The notes: generated from the sequence alone by a model not told the origin. Shown: positions 1-10,372, numbered from the stretch's first letter. The stretch: 13,002 bases of DNA from Smittium mucronatum (GCA_001953115.1 LSSL01007571.1:1-13002), one strand, 5' to 3'. Numbers and translations: made by a program.

Positions 1-686
1 AGCTATGAAATAATATCATTATATTAAGATGACGAAAAGAAACCTCTTTTAACAAAGGATAATACCCATGTTTATATATGATTTTTAAGATATAATCTTA
101 TGAAGTAATGATAATGCTTCATTAAACGAGGATAAGGTGCTTAATATAATAGTTCATTATACTCTCCTAGTATCGAAATATTTTTAAAATACGTGTAATT
201 TTATCTATTTTTTTTTTTTTAAAAATATCTAAGGATAGTCAATGTAAATTTATTTGAAAATTCATGGATTTAGTTTTTTTATAAAAAAATAACGTATCCT
301 AGATTTATAAACTATCCTCAATAAGCTGGAAAAAAGGTTTTTTTATGAGATATAAATAGAATTAGGTTTAAATTGGCTTTTGAAGAAATAGTAAAATATG
401 ATATGCTCTGGTGGGATACATTAATCAAATTATATAGAATAATGTTAGGAAAATTACTTTTAATTGATAATTTGTTTTTTATTTTTTTCCTCTGAAAGAT
501 ACATGCATAAAAACCGTTCAAAACTTTTGGAAACTAGTTTATAATTAATATAAACATCCTGGGGGTTTATAATTTGTATAATTTTTCATTTTTAAAAAAT
601 TTTGAGACCTGAAACATATCTTTTATCATGATTAATTTATCATAAAGCTCAAAATAGCTTCAATAATATTTTCTGATTTTTATAAA
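1..686. other. Gene-free AT-rich stretch with T13 run and small palindromes
   Basis: No gene. It contains a T13 run (208-220) followed by A5, a perfect 16-base palindrome T7-AT-A7 (274-289), an 8-base inverted pair AGGATAGT/ACTATCCT (232-239 and 311-318) that encloses the palindrome, and a G5 run (561-565). All are within what ~80% A+T DNA produces by chance except the G5, which belongs to the window-wide excess of G/C runs. Confidence 0.7.
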
Positions 687-917
687 ATGTCTGAAGTTTT
701 AGGTGATTTGTCGATAGCGGTGATAAACGGCAAAATTAATTTATTTCGTACAATTAAATGTTTATTAATACATTTCTGTAAAAGATAAAAGTGTCAATGT
801 ATACACAGCCACCCTTAAATGGTTAGTTTTCTATGTTTAATTAACCACCACACCTTAAAAAAATAAACAGAGGAAGTAAAAGAATTAAAGTTAAAAATTT
901 CCCTCTAAAAAAATCAA

Positions 918-941
918 TTAAACTATAGCCATTTAGTTTAA
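918..941. repeat. 8-bp inverted repeat (hairpin)
   Basis: Arms TTAAACTA (918-925) and TAGTTTAA (934-941) are perfectly complementary around an 8-base loop. A perfect 8-bp stem with a loop under 20 bases is expected tens of times in 13 kb of this composition, so no function is inferred. Confidence 0.4.
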
Positions 942-1192
942 ATATGTTATTCAAATAAAATATTAATAATAATGTTTATAAGAATTTTTTTACTTAATTA
1001 ATGAATATAAAAAAAATAATTAAGATTGATTATAGAACCAATTTACCAACTTTAGCTAAACTATGATTATTTTAAGCGAGATTTTTGAAAACTCTAAATT
1101 TTATTGATAGCATGGATTTACATACTTATAAATCTAAAATTAAATGGGGTTTCGTATAAAATTTTGAAATGTGGTATACTAAATTAACGCTT

Positions 1193-1221
1193 GATTTGAT
1201 ACATGGGTATGAAATCAAATC
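1193..1221. repeat. 8-bp inverted repeat (hairpin)
   Basis: Arms GATTTGAT (1193-1200) and ATCAAATC (1214-1221) are perfect complements around a 13-base loop that contains GGG. Each arm has two G/C positions. It could be an operator-like dyad, but there is no adjacent gene and chance explains it. Confidence 0.4.
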
Positions 1222-2602
1222 TCATATTGATACAAAAAATTAAGATAAATATAAAAAATAAATTTTTTATTTAATTATTAACAAGATTTTACTGTTTTAA
1301 AATATTATTTAAATCGGGGAAGTTCTAATAACTCATCTAAAAATGTATCTGTTTTTTTATGAGACTGTTTTTGTTGTTTTAGAAAAGTAAAATTTATAAT
1401 AAAACGAAAAATATAATATATATAAAGGTCTTATACTTCTTTAAAACCCAAATATTTAAGCAGGCTAAAATTTCAGCAAATGATCAAACGATAAAAAATA
1501 TTGATTAGATTTTAGTTAAATAACTTAAAACCTACTACTACCAATTAAATTTTATTCCATTTCAATAAATAAAGACCATGTGGTTTTGGAAATAAATCAA
1601 GTATATTTAGCATAATTTACTTAGCGAGCTACATTGGTTAAGTTTTTTTTGGATTATTAAAAGATTTATCTAAAAAAATAATTTTTTATAACAGTTTGAA
1701 GATTGGGATAGCTCAGAGATACTGTAAGTTAAGTTAAAGTTCTTATTAAGCACCGTTGATAATATATAAACTATTTTTTAACTTTTTTTGATGATTTTTA
1801 TTTTTACTTTTTTGTTTTTTTAAACATATTTTCAGGTTTAAAATTAAAAAATTAATCTAATTATATAGAAGTAAAGCTATTACGCTAATATTTCTATCGC
1901 ATAAATTTCAAAAAAATTCCTGATTTAGGTCAAAACAGCCTTCTCTATATTATTACAGTAGAAATTGATTTTTTTTAAAAAACAATACAAAAAATCAAAT
2001 TTATGTTTGTGAATATGGTGGATATTTCTGAGGATAATTAAAACGTGTTTAGAGATTTTTTATTTGTATGGTTAGGCGTTTTTGTCAGATTTTTATTCAC
2101 TGTATTTTGATATTAGTAACTATTTTTTCTAGCTATTTCAATAATGAAACCACTATATACGTGTAAATTTATACCCATCTTAAATAGATAAATAAACTTT
2201 CTATGTATCTTTATTTTAATAATCGAGAAAATATCTGCTCAAGGTACTGATTATTACAAATTTTTAGTTTTTTTAATTTGGTGATTTTTACCATTTTTGG
2301 AGGTTAAATTTTTAATAACATAAACTAAATAAAGCGAGTTCAAAAATTCACTTATCACAACGGCTTATAGTTTATAATTGATATTAAGCCAATTAAAATT
2401 ATAAAAAATGTTGATTTCGCAAAATTTTGTGGTTTTCTAATTTGAAATAGCAATTAATACCAATTTCCCACCACATTAATAATTAGAAAAAACAAAAATG
2501 AATTTTAAATGCTTTTTGAAATTCGGAGTGGAATTTATGGAGAGAAAATATATTGATAAAACCACAATTAAATTCATAATCGGGAAAAGCAAAAATAGCT
2601 AA

Positions 2603-3529
2603 TGTTAATAGGACCAAGGATCAATTTTAAAATCTCAAAATTTATACAGCATATATAATTATTTTTGAATTATATTATGTCAGCCAAATAATCAATATTA
2701 ATTTCACAAAAAGTGTGTTCATATAAAAATCACTATCACAAAAAATTTAATAAATATTTCTTTCAAAATCCTATTTTAAAAATAAATTGAATTGAAGCCG
2801 TAAAATAAAATTTTGAATTGTGAAATTATTCCCAAATTACCACAATAATCATTGAAAAAACCAAAATTATTAAAAAAATAAAAGCAGAATATTTTGTTAA
2901 AACTTCATAAAATTATGTTATTTTACTACTATCTCTTTTAAATATCCTTTTTTTCTCACATAATCATTTTTCTTTTATTATTTCTTTTTTTCCGTGTCGA
3001 AAAATATAAAAATTAGATTTTATCACATTAATTTTTTATTTAAATATTTTTACATATAAAAACCAATAAAAACCAATAATTTTTCTTGAGTGGAAAGAAT
3101 GGTTAATTGTGTAGATATATTAATATTTTTTGCTATTTTTTTAATTTTATTTTTCGGTAAAGAATTTCGTTTTCGTTTATTTCTGTTATATTTATGAGAT
3201 TTTAGCTGTTTAGTAAGTATATTAAAAAAAATAAAATTAATCGATTTATTCATTCCACATTTCTAGAACTATAGTTTAATAAATTACGAAAAAAGAATAT
3301 CAAACTGTTTTATCGATTTGAAATATTTTTATAAGGCATTGTCATATACAATAGTAAATTTTTTTATCCTTAAAAATACTCAAATTCTACATCTAAATTT
3401 TATTATTTCGACTCAATGCTCTTAATTTTTCAATTAATACAAATTTATTATCCGAAAATCATCTTGACATTTCAAATAAAAATCAAATTATTATTTTTTA
3501 AACAATAAAATCAAAAAAAATTACTTAAC
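2603..3529. other. Gene-free AT-rich stretch with a pyrimidine-rich tract
   Basis: No gene supported. The plus strand from about 2930 to 2996 is pyrimidine-rich (long T runs broken by C). The minus-strand open frame at 3050-3253 is the only one of the three longest frames with an ATG start. Its GGA abuts the ATG, too close for a ribosome binding site, and the Lys/Asn/Ile-rich 67-residue product resembles nothing I recognise. I treat it as chance. Confidence 0.65.
3056..3079 (+). repeat. Tandem duplication, 10-bp unit AAAAACCAAT
   Basis: Two exact adjacent copies (3058-3067 and 3068-3077) with two extra matching bases on each side, so bases match those ten positions on over a run of 14. This looks like a recent slippage duplication. 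It lies inside the 3' end of the minus-strand chance open frame 3050-3253, where it gives a repeated Val/Ile-Phe/Gly pattern. Confidence 0.85.
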
Positions 3530-3590
3530 CGATTTTATTACCGATTATCCCCTCTGTATAATTTATTACGATTTTATTACGATTTTTTTT
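3530..3590 (+). repeat. Clustered CGATTTTATTAC repeats with an 11-bp tandem
   Basis: The 12-mer CGATTTTATTAC occurs at 3530-3541 and 3569-3580. The second copy is part of an exact tandem of the 11-mer TTTATTACGAT (3562-3572 and 3573-3583). Both 12-mers are followed by a further CGATT or GATT start, giving four CGATT words in about 55 bases. Between the copies lies a G+C-richer spacer (3545-3560). This fits local slippage or nested duplication. No binding role can be shown. Confidence 0.85.
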
Positions 3591-4001
3591 CCATTAAACC
3601 TTCACAAAAATATATAAAAAATGCTGTAAAAAAATCCGGGGGTTTTCTGTATAGTAATAAATAATATTTATAAACCTATTTTAAAATTATATCTCTGAAA
3701 ACAACATATTTTCAAAGAAAAGAGTGAAATGAATTCTTTTATATTTTGCACTTTTCTATAAATATTGGGACTTTAAACATAAATTAAAAAAGATATTAAT
3801 GTATAAATCTTTTATTATTAAACTTAATCCAATATATTTAATTAATAATTTAGATGTTAAACTATTTTCATATATGGAATTTCATTTTATGGAGCTAGAT
3901 ATAATATTGAAAATACCATATTTTGTGCCTTTGCAGATTAAGAGCATTTATTACTAGTATTTTTGATTTTGGTTTGATTATCAAAAAAAATAATGAATGC
4001 T

Positions 4002-4044
4002 TTCGCATATTTTTAAATTAGTAATTATGCGAATGATTTTTTTT
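4002..4044 (+). terminator. Hairpin followed by T8, intrinsic-terminator-like
   Basis: Arms TTCGCATA (4002-4009) and TATGCGAA (4026-4033) are perfect complements, each with three G/C positions, which is unusual here. Three bases after the stem comes a run of eight T (4037-4044). That is the arrangement of a rho-independent terminator on the plus strand. Against it: the 16-base loop is long, the stem is weak, and no gene ends upstream. Most likely chance. Confidence 0.15.
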
Positions 4045-4354
4045 AAATTTATTTTTTTTAGTTTTAATTAAAATGACTTTTATTATTAAAAAATATAAAT
4101 AAATAATGATGATTTTTTATTTTAGAAATTAACGGATAACAAGCGGTCCCATTTTGGATATTTCAATAAAAGCTTTACATCCGATTAAATGAAAATTAAA
4201 AAAGGTTTATATTGATCAATATATATAAGATTAAGAAATTTCTCTAAAATTTGGATTTAATTGTGAGGATATCTTTCTTTATAATGTCTTAAATCTATTT
4301 AAAATATAATAATATATTTTATATCCGTGAAATCTATGGTTTTATATTTAAAAA

Positions 4355-4380
4355 TTGGATTTTTTTGGATTTATTTAGAT
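4355..4380 (+). repeat. Degenerate 10-bp tandem, TTGGAT-type
   Basis: TTGGATTT recurs ten bases on (4355-4362 and 4365-4372), followed after a further ten bases by the one-mismatch relative TTAGAT (4375-4380). It looks like a decayed slippage tract. Confidence 0.6.
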
Positions 4381-4688
4381 AAAAAATGTACAGAAAATAT
4401 ATTATATCAGCAATTCAATCATATATAAACATATAAAAACTACCTTTTAGTTTAATACTTCAAATTTTAATGTTTTTTAGAGCAAGATTTTTTATGATAA
4501 ACCGAAGTAAACGGTTTTATTTGAAATGTTTTAATAAATAATTATAAAAAACCAGCCCCCACTTCTTTATTCAAAAGACTCTTTAATTTAATTTTTTATG
4601 ATATATAGAAGTGCATGAGTTTTTATAGCATCAATATTATACTTTTTAGAAAAATTAACTTGTTTCACCGATTAAGGTATCAGCTAAA

Positions 4689-4711
4689 AAAATGATATAA
4701 AATGATATAAA
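4689..4711 (+). repeat. Tandem duplication, 10-bp unit AATGATATAA
   Basis: Two exact adjacent copies (4691-4700 and 4701-4710), extended by two matching bases on the left and one on the right. Confidence 0.85.
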
Positions 4712-5011
4712 CTAATGAAGAAAATAGGAAAAAGCATCAAATTTAAATTCATATCATCGAGAAAAAAAATCAAATCAATTAAATTTAATTAATAAAATCA
4801 AATTTTTAATTTACCAGAAACGGCTATGTGAAATTTAAATCTCATAATAATTAAAATTGGCACGAATTTAAATTCTAAATTTTATATTTCATTATTAATA
4901 CTATAGTTTTTGAATTTTTTAAGCGATAGTTTATAACTTCAGAAGAATTTTTTTGGATAGGAAAAATGAGATATAGTAGTAAAATTATAAAATTGTGAGT
5001 CCTAAAACTTT

Positions 5012-5179
5012 ATACTACCCCGTCCATCCATATTTAATTTAAATTATTCTGCGAGCGTATTAATTTATTTCAGATGTACTTATTTACTCTAGATGCGCTA
5101 AAATCTAACATATCCCTGAATCTATTATCTCAAATAAAGTATTATAGATACATCTTTTAATTTTATTTCAACGTAGTAT
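5012..5179. mobile_element. Possible decayed Stowaway-like MITE
   Basis: The ends are ATACTAC (5012-5018) and its exact reverse complement GTAGTAT (5173-5179), so the segment reads TA-CTACCCCGTCC...AACGTAG-TA. Stowaway elements (Tc1/mariner type) have a TA target duplication and termini starting CTCCCTCCGT. The left end differs little from that, and the right end ACGTAG equals the complement of CTACCCCGT with GGG missing. Inside, AGATGTA (5072-5078) and TACATCT (5149-5155) form a second inverted pair. The length of about 165 bp fits a MITE, and the patch is G+C-richer than its surroundings at 5015-5100. There is no transposase. The inner arms are asymmetric and no second copy was seen, so chance remains possible. 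Confidence 0.2.
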
Positions 5180-6934
5180 GGGATGTTTTTTTTTTGACAT
5201 ATTTGATTCCAATAATTGCTAATCCCACCTTATTTTTTCCCTCTTTTTTTACTTCTGTAAAAGATGATTTTATAAAATCCAAAATATGGGATTTTCATTT
5301 GTTAATTAAATCGCATTTTTGATACCTTTTTATATTAATATAATTATCTTTTCGGCGTTCTTTATATACTTCTTTAAATGTCGCAAATTATTTCACCGCA
5401 AACACATCACAAAAATATACAAATATTAATTTACAAAATTCAAGTTTTTTTTTTCACACTGAAGAGTTTTTTAATTTAATATAATTTATAAAAAATATTT
5501 TTTTGGTGTATTTTGTTATCAAAAGCCAAAGAATCGCTTCTATTTAGCTAAAATGTTATGATTTTTGTTACCCAAAATCTTATCACTTGTGAAGAAAAAG
5601 GTATAATCTTAAAACTCGCTCTATTTTCCTCAAACTTTATTAATTAGATTAATCCTTAATTTGAATAACAATGAAATCGCTATTTTCCTATTAATGTAAA
5701 ATTTATCTCATAAAATTGTTTTCTTTAATATTTATAGAGATTTTTCATATCTCCAAACCTAAATAATTTGCATAGTCTATCAATATTCATACTTGATACA
5801 GTACAAAGCTTCAAAAAAGTTCAATAGGATAAATTAATATCATTACCTTTAAACACCCTTTTATATTATTGTTATGTACAATTTTTTCGAAGAATGATCT
5901 CCATCAAATTTTATCATTTTTTAGGTGGTAGATTTTTTTTTCCAGGTTCAAAAAATATTATAAAATTTCCTTTCATTCTAGTTTAAATGATTATGGCTTT
6001 AAATAAATACCATTACTTGAATTATTATTTTTTAAATGTAAACTTATTTCATAGGTGAAAATTAGATGATATTTGTGTTAAAAAATATGAGGATGTCATG
6101 TTTTTAATAAAGTGATAACTTTTATCAAACTAGCTCATAAATTTTTTATAAAACAAGAAAATCCTTTTTTCCCATCATCAAATTAATTTAATATTTTTTT
6201 TGAAGTTATTGATGAATTTTTTTCTGGGGAGAGGGTAATTGAAAATTGAAACCCATGCATCTACTTTATTTACATAGTATTTCTTGAAATTAAGCGTGAT
6301 CAAAAAATATTTTTAAATTTTTATAAGTTAAAAAATATATATTATTCTAAATAGAATTACCATTGCTAAATCTTATTTATTCTAGTTATATATTCAACTA
6401 CTTGTTATAATAATTTTTGGGTGCTATTTATTTGAATTTTCATCTATTTTCGTAACATAAAATTCATAATTTTTTTTCTTCAAAATGTGAAAATTCGTAT
6501 GTAAAAAAAGTTTAAACGATTTATTAACCCATTCTTGTATCCATTATTGAATAAAAAAATGTACCACTGATAAAATTTTATTCCAAAATCCAACAAATCC
6601 TCAATTTTTGGGATAAAAAACAGCTTTTATAATTAATATATGAAGTAGTAAAGAATAAAAATAAAAGTTAATTTATAAATTAAATCTACATAATTTAAGG
6701 CCAAGAAGTAACTTGCATAACATCTTTTTGCACATTATAGTAGAAATATATAGTGAATCCTTTTTCTTTATCCAGAAATATCATACGATTATATATTTTA
6801 AAAAAGATCCGAATTAAAAATCAGCACTGTGGTTAATATTTGGACACATTCGAAAAATTCCTATCAAAAAAACTAAAAATCGTTGTTTTTAATATTTATT
6901 TATAGATATATTCACTTTTTTAAAAAAAAATCAC
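5180..6934. other. Gene-free AT-rich stretch
   Basis: No gene seen. It contains T-runs of nine to ten (for example 5186-5194), a perfect 14-base palindrome GATTTTATAAAATC ending near 5279 with a further GGGATTTT arm just downstream, and a G-rich spot (GGGG then GGG, 6226-6235). Nothing else stands out. Confidence 0.65.
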
Positions 6935-6998
6935 GGTTGAAAATTAAAATTTTGGGCACCGGCTGGCTACTAATAAAAATTTACTTGTAGCATCAACC
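6935..6998 (+). other. G+C-richer patch with nested stems
   Basis: Outer arms GGTTGA (6935-6940) and TCAACC (6993-6998) enclose inner arms GCTAC (6966-6970) and GTAGC (6987-6991). The 3' strands of the two stems are separated by one base. Between the 5' strands lies a stretch containing GGGCACCGGCTG (6954-6965). The arrangement recalls an acceptor stem next to a T-stem. However, the inner loop is 16 bases, there is no D-arm or anticodon arm, and the space is too short. I do not call a tRNA. It may be a small RNA structure or chance. Confidence 0.2.
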
Positions 6999-7854
6999 AT
7001 TAATTCTTAAATGATAATTACATATATAACGGAGCAAATTTTAAAGTTTTTTGTAATAAAAACTTATATCTCTCTTATAATATCTTTACAAATGTAGATG
7101 AATACCTCACTCCACCTAATTATCTAAAATACAGGCTTTTTTTTTATTGTTAAATATTTATCGCAACTGAAATATCCACCAATAAATTTAAAAAATCGAT
7201 AATAACACCAATAATCTCTTTTCAAAAGACAAAATATATTTTCAATGGAATTTCATTTCACCAAAAATAACACTTAATAACCATTGTTTTTTATTGTTTT
7301 TTTATCGGAATTATGTCCTAAAATATTAAATCATTTAATTTCAATTAGAAAAAATGAATGAATGATGAGATTGCCATTTTTATTTATTTATTATCGAAAA
7401 AGATATATATATTTTTTGTTCTACTTATTTATTTATATAGTTCAAAATACCTCTTTATAACACGAAATTTTATTGGATAAGTGATTAATTCATATAATAA
7501 CTAATAGCTACTAGCTAATTAAATTTATATTGTGCGCCATATTTTTACATTATATTAATTGAACTTATTTTTTTTAGAAAAATATTGTAAATTTTTATTT
7601 AATCGAAAGAATATTTATATTTTAAAAAGTCGGATTTCAAATTTGAGACTGGTGTTAATTTTATAAGAATAATAAAGACAGTTATATTAAAATAAACCAC
7701 ATTTAAAAGTGATGTTTTTTTCATGATATCAAGATTTTTTTATTCGATGGTATTATTAAGTCAAAACACTTTAAAAATAGTTTAATTTATTATTGTAAAA
7801 CTATTATACTTATAAACTAAAACTAAATTAAGTTGAATTATAAGTGAATTTTTC

Positions 7855-7874
7855 AAATCTTATTAAATCTTATT
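7855..7874 (+). repeat. Tandem duplication, 10-bp unit AAATCTTATT
   Basis: Two exact adjacent copies (7855-7864 and 7865-7874). It has the same unit length as the tandems at 3056 and 4689 but an unrelated sequence. Confidence 0.85.
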
Positions 7875-8152
7875 TTTATTGTATAAGTATAATTTATAGA
7901 TTTATACATCTGAATATAGTCAAGATTTCAATAAAATGCGAGTTATGCTATATGTGAATCCTATTTATAAAATAAGCAGTCAAAAAAAAATTCAAATTTT
8001 TTTGGTTTTTTTAAAAATATGGCGATGTTATAAAATTTACGCATTTATTTACGATCAATAGACATTATAAATTTAAACAACAAAATAATTTTTATTTCAT
8101 ATTTATAAAATTGTAAATAATAAGCTTTAAACTAAAATTTAACCTTGAATGA

Positions 8153-8173
8153 TTTTTCTTTTTCTTTTTCTTT
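8153..8173 (+). repeat. Microsatellite (TTTTTC)3
   Basis: Three exact TTTTTC units plus TTT. The polypyrimidine tract continues past a short interruption to a T7A9 switch (8185-8200). A simple slippage repeat. Confidence 0.9.
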
Positions 8174-9076
8174 GTCTATCTCACTTTTTTTAAAAAAAAA
8201 TTTCTAGATGAGTTTGTATTATATCTATTTGTTTTGAAACCTTGAGAATATAAGCACAAGTGATTAAATTCCGATTTTTTAAAAAAATATTTTGCGTGAA
8301 AAGTATATATCTTTATAGCTAAATAATTATTAACGCATAATAGCATTGATATTTTATATATTGCGCGTTTGTTTTACTGAATTTTTTTAATTTGAAGATT
8401 TTTAGCTTCCTGAACTTGGACTGTGTTTTCTAATTTTTTCCCCCCAAAAAATAAATTTTTATTCTTATATGATTTGAAAACCAAAAAATTTTTGTATCAG
8501 TTTACCTAGAAATAAATTATTAGGTATTTTGGGATTTAAAGAGTTTTGAATATGACTTATGGAATTATCGTTAATAATTTCTATCAATTTTTCGGTTATC
8601 TTCATTATAATTTGCTTCAACCAAGATATGTATTTTTAAATTAAAATTAAACTTTTTAAAGCACTTATTAGTGCACTGATAGAATAATATACATCTCTCA
8701 TACGAATTTTCGTTTCTCAAAAAATTATTATTATTTAAATAATCCATGCTTGAGTCGAGTAAGAGTAAAATATCTATTTAATTTTAAAAACACTCGGTGA
8801 GAGTTAAAAAACCCTTCCTTTAAATTGATTTTATAAAAAAATATGTCATAATTTACCTTTCAGCATATAATATTCGGTATATTTTTAATTATTTTATTGA
8901 TTCTTCTCCAAATATTGGTCAGAAAATTTGCTCATAATTGTATCAAGTTTATTTTTTTAAAGCTGAGGTGAATTTATTTTCTGGATTAGGTATCAAAGAC
9001 ATTTTTTTTTTAATACAAATTATTGAGAATCCGACTTTCTACTTTATTTAAAAAATTATGAACATTTTATTACGCC

Positions 9077-9102
9077 TCTTCTTTATTAACCCCTAAAGAA
9101 GA
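9077..9102. repeat. 9-bp perfect hairpin
   Basis: Arms TCTTCTTTA (9077-9085) and TAAAGAAGA (9094-9102) with an 8-base loop TTAACCCC. It is the longest perfect short-loop stem I found. No T-run follows on either side, so it is not terminator-like. A handful of such stems are expected by chance in this composition. Confidence 0.45.
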
Positions 9103-10372
9103 TAATATGAAGATTTTTAAAGAAATTTTTATTCAAATAAATGTAAATATATATTCTAAACCCACTAATTTTTATGTCATATCCATATGAACATTTAAAT
9201 ATTTTTTAAAATATGTAAAAAGATACTTTTATGCTACTAAAATTTAAAAATAATTATAATATGGGCCAATGTCGAAAATGTAAAAGTTGAAGCTATTCAT
9301 CTCTTAATTATTCATTTAAATTTTTTGCAACTCGTTCAACGTCAAATTTGAAGAGTGATTGCTTTTTTTCTTATTATTTTGTATATAATTTTATATCTAA
9401 CATATATTCTCTGTTTATTTATTTATTTTATTGGAAAGGGTTTAGCAGTCACTTTATGATGATAAATTTTATTATTTTTTATAATAAATACAAAATTTAT
9501 AGTTTGGAGCATTCTGCTTTATTTCAGAATACAATATATTTTCTATGCTCTTCCGAAATATAGATATCATCTAATTTAATTGTTTTTATGACACATTAAA
9601 ATTCTCTCGTGGAATTTTTATTAAAATATTTAATAATTTTTTAAATCTTACTTTCTAGATATATTCAATTTTTTATCTATTGTAAATTCGGTCAATTCTT
9701 TTTATAGAAACAATCTGGTTTATAATTTTTAGCAACTTCTTAGAAATTAAAAGTTATATATATATATTGAATAAATTAAAATCAAAAAGTTATTTGAAAT
9801 GATAAATGAGATTTATTTATTTATTTATTAAGCTTCAATAATTACATTTATGATTTAATATAAATACATCCATACAAAGAAATTGTTCATAACAAAAATT
9901 ATGCTTTAAAATAATCATAAATATCGATTTTCAGATAAATTTTGCTTATAAAATCAACAATCAATAATAATTATTTATTTAAATTTTTTGATTACTGAAT
10001 TTAATGTTTTGGTTATATAAAATACCTCGGAAAAGAATATTTGGAATTTTATAAGAAATCATAGTAAGAAAATGTTAAATTTCATTTGGATTGGAAGATA
10101 TTTTAGAGTGATTAATGCCTATTTATTTTTTTTTCATATTATTTCTGAAATTGATCCTTAAGCATTTTTTAGAAACTAAAATTGATTAAATGGTTAAATT
10201 TTATATCTCGGCCAATTTTTTTTAAAATAGACCATTTCGTTTTTAGCTCTAATAAATTTTGTTATTTTCTCCCAAAATTTTTTTGATTGGCCAAATTATG
10301 TAATTTTTAGCACCTTTATAAATTTTAAGCGATTACATGGAAAGTATATTTATGTAAAATTAGTCTAAAATA
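9103..10372. other. Gene-free AT-rich stretch
   Basis: No gene. The plus strand at about 9350-9490 is T-rich, which alone explains the Phe/Tyr/Ile-rich 71-codon open frame at 9348-9563 (TTG start). It also contains a 7-bp hairpin (9598-9604 with 9612-9618), (TA)6.5 (9735-9747) and (ATTT)4.75 (9811-9829). Confidence 0.65.

Larger units (their letters stand above)
789..2536. other. Gene-free AT-rich stretch
   Basis: No gene and no long repeat seen. Local items are two short hairpins (918-941 and 1193-1221), a 6-base G+C-containing inverted pair GGCTTA/TAAGCC (2362-2367 and 2385-2390) and a 10-base inverted pair TTTTCTAATT/AATTAGAAAA (2433-2442 and 2481-2490). The stretch at 1705-1716 looks briefly like the 5' part of a tRNA but has no partner arms. 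Confidence 0.7.
3591..5011. other. Gene-free AT-rich stretch
   Basis: No gene. It contains a G5 run (3638-3642), the hairpin with T-run at 4002-4044, a perfect 16-base palindrome centred on GATC (4208-4223), a short tandem (4689-4711), a C5 run (4556-4560) and 12-14-base A/T palindromes near 4780 and 4866. Palindromes of this length are expected a few times by chance. Confidence 0.7.
6999..9076. other. Gene-free AT-rich stretch with simple repeats
   Basis: No gene. It contains an (AT)5 tract (7403-7412), a TAGCTA-C-TAGCTA double motif near 7505, a 10-bp tandem (7855-7874), a (TTTTTC)3 tract (8153-8173), T7A9 (8185-8200) and T6A7 switch points, a C6 run (8440-8445), and the GAGT cluster at 8752-8804. 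Confidence 0.65.

Noticed and set aside
318..521. 67-codon open frame on the minus strand
   Set aside because: TTG start, no ribosome binding site, low-complexity product. About two frames of this length are expected by chance at this composition.
1705..1716. GGGATAGCTCAG, resembling the 5' end and D-arm of a tRNA
   Set aside because: No matching D-stem partner, no anticodon arm, and no T-arm or acceptor complement in the following 70 bases.
3050..3253. 67-codon open frame on the minus strand with an ATG start
   Set aside because: GGA directly abuts the ATG. The product is Lys/Asn/Ile-rich with no recognisable motif, and its end is formed by a slippage repeat.
4340..4350. TTTTATATTTA, a match to the yeast origin consensus WTTTAYRTTTW
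   Set aside because: Such a degenerate A/T motif is expected many times in 13 kb of ~80% A+T DNA.
9348..9563. 71-codon open frame on the plus strand, hydrophobic product
   Set aside because: TTG start in a T-rich stretch. Phe/Tyr/Ile/Leu richness follows from base composition and not from a membrane protein design.
88..9618. Many perfect inverted repeats with 6-10-base arms (for example 88-102, 2433-2490, 3716-3757, 3788-3813, 4208-4223, 9598-9618)
   Set aside because: With a chance pairing probability of about 0.34 per position, about forty 8-bp stems with loops under 20 bases and a few 16-base palindromes are expected. None is adjacent to a gene.
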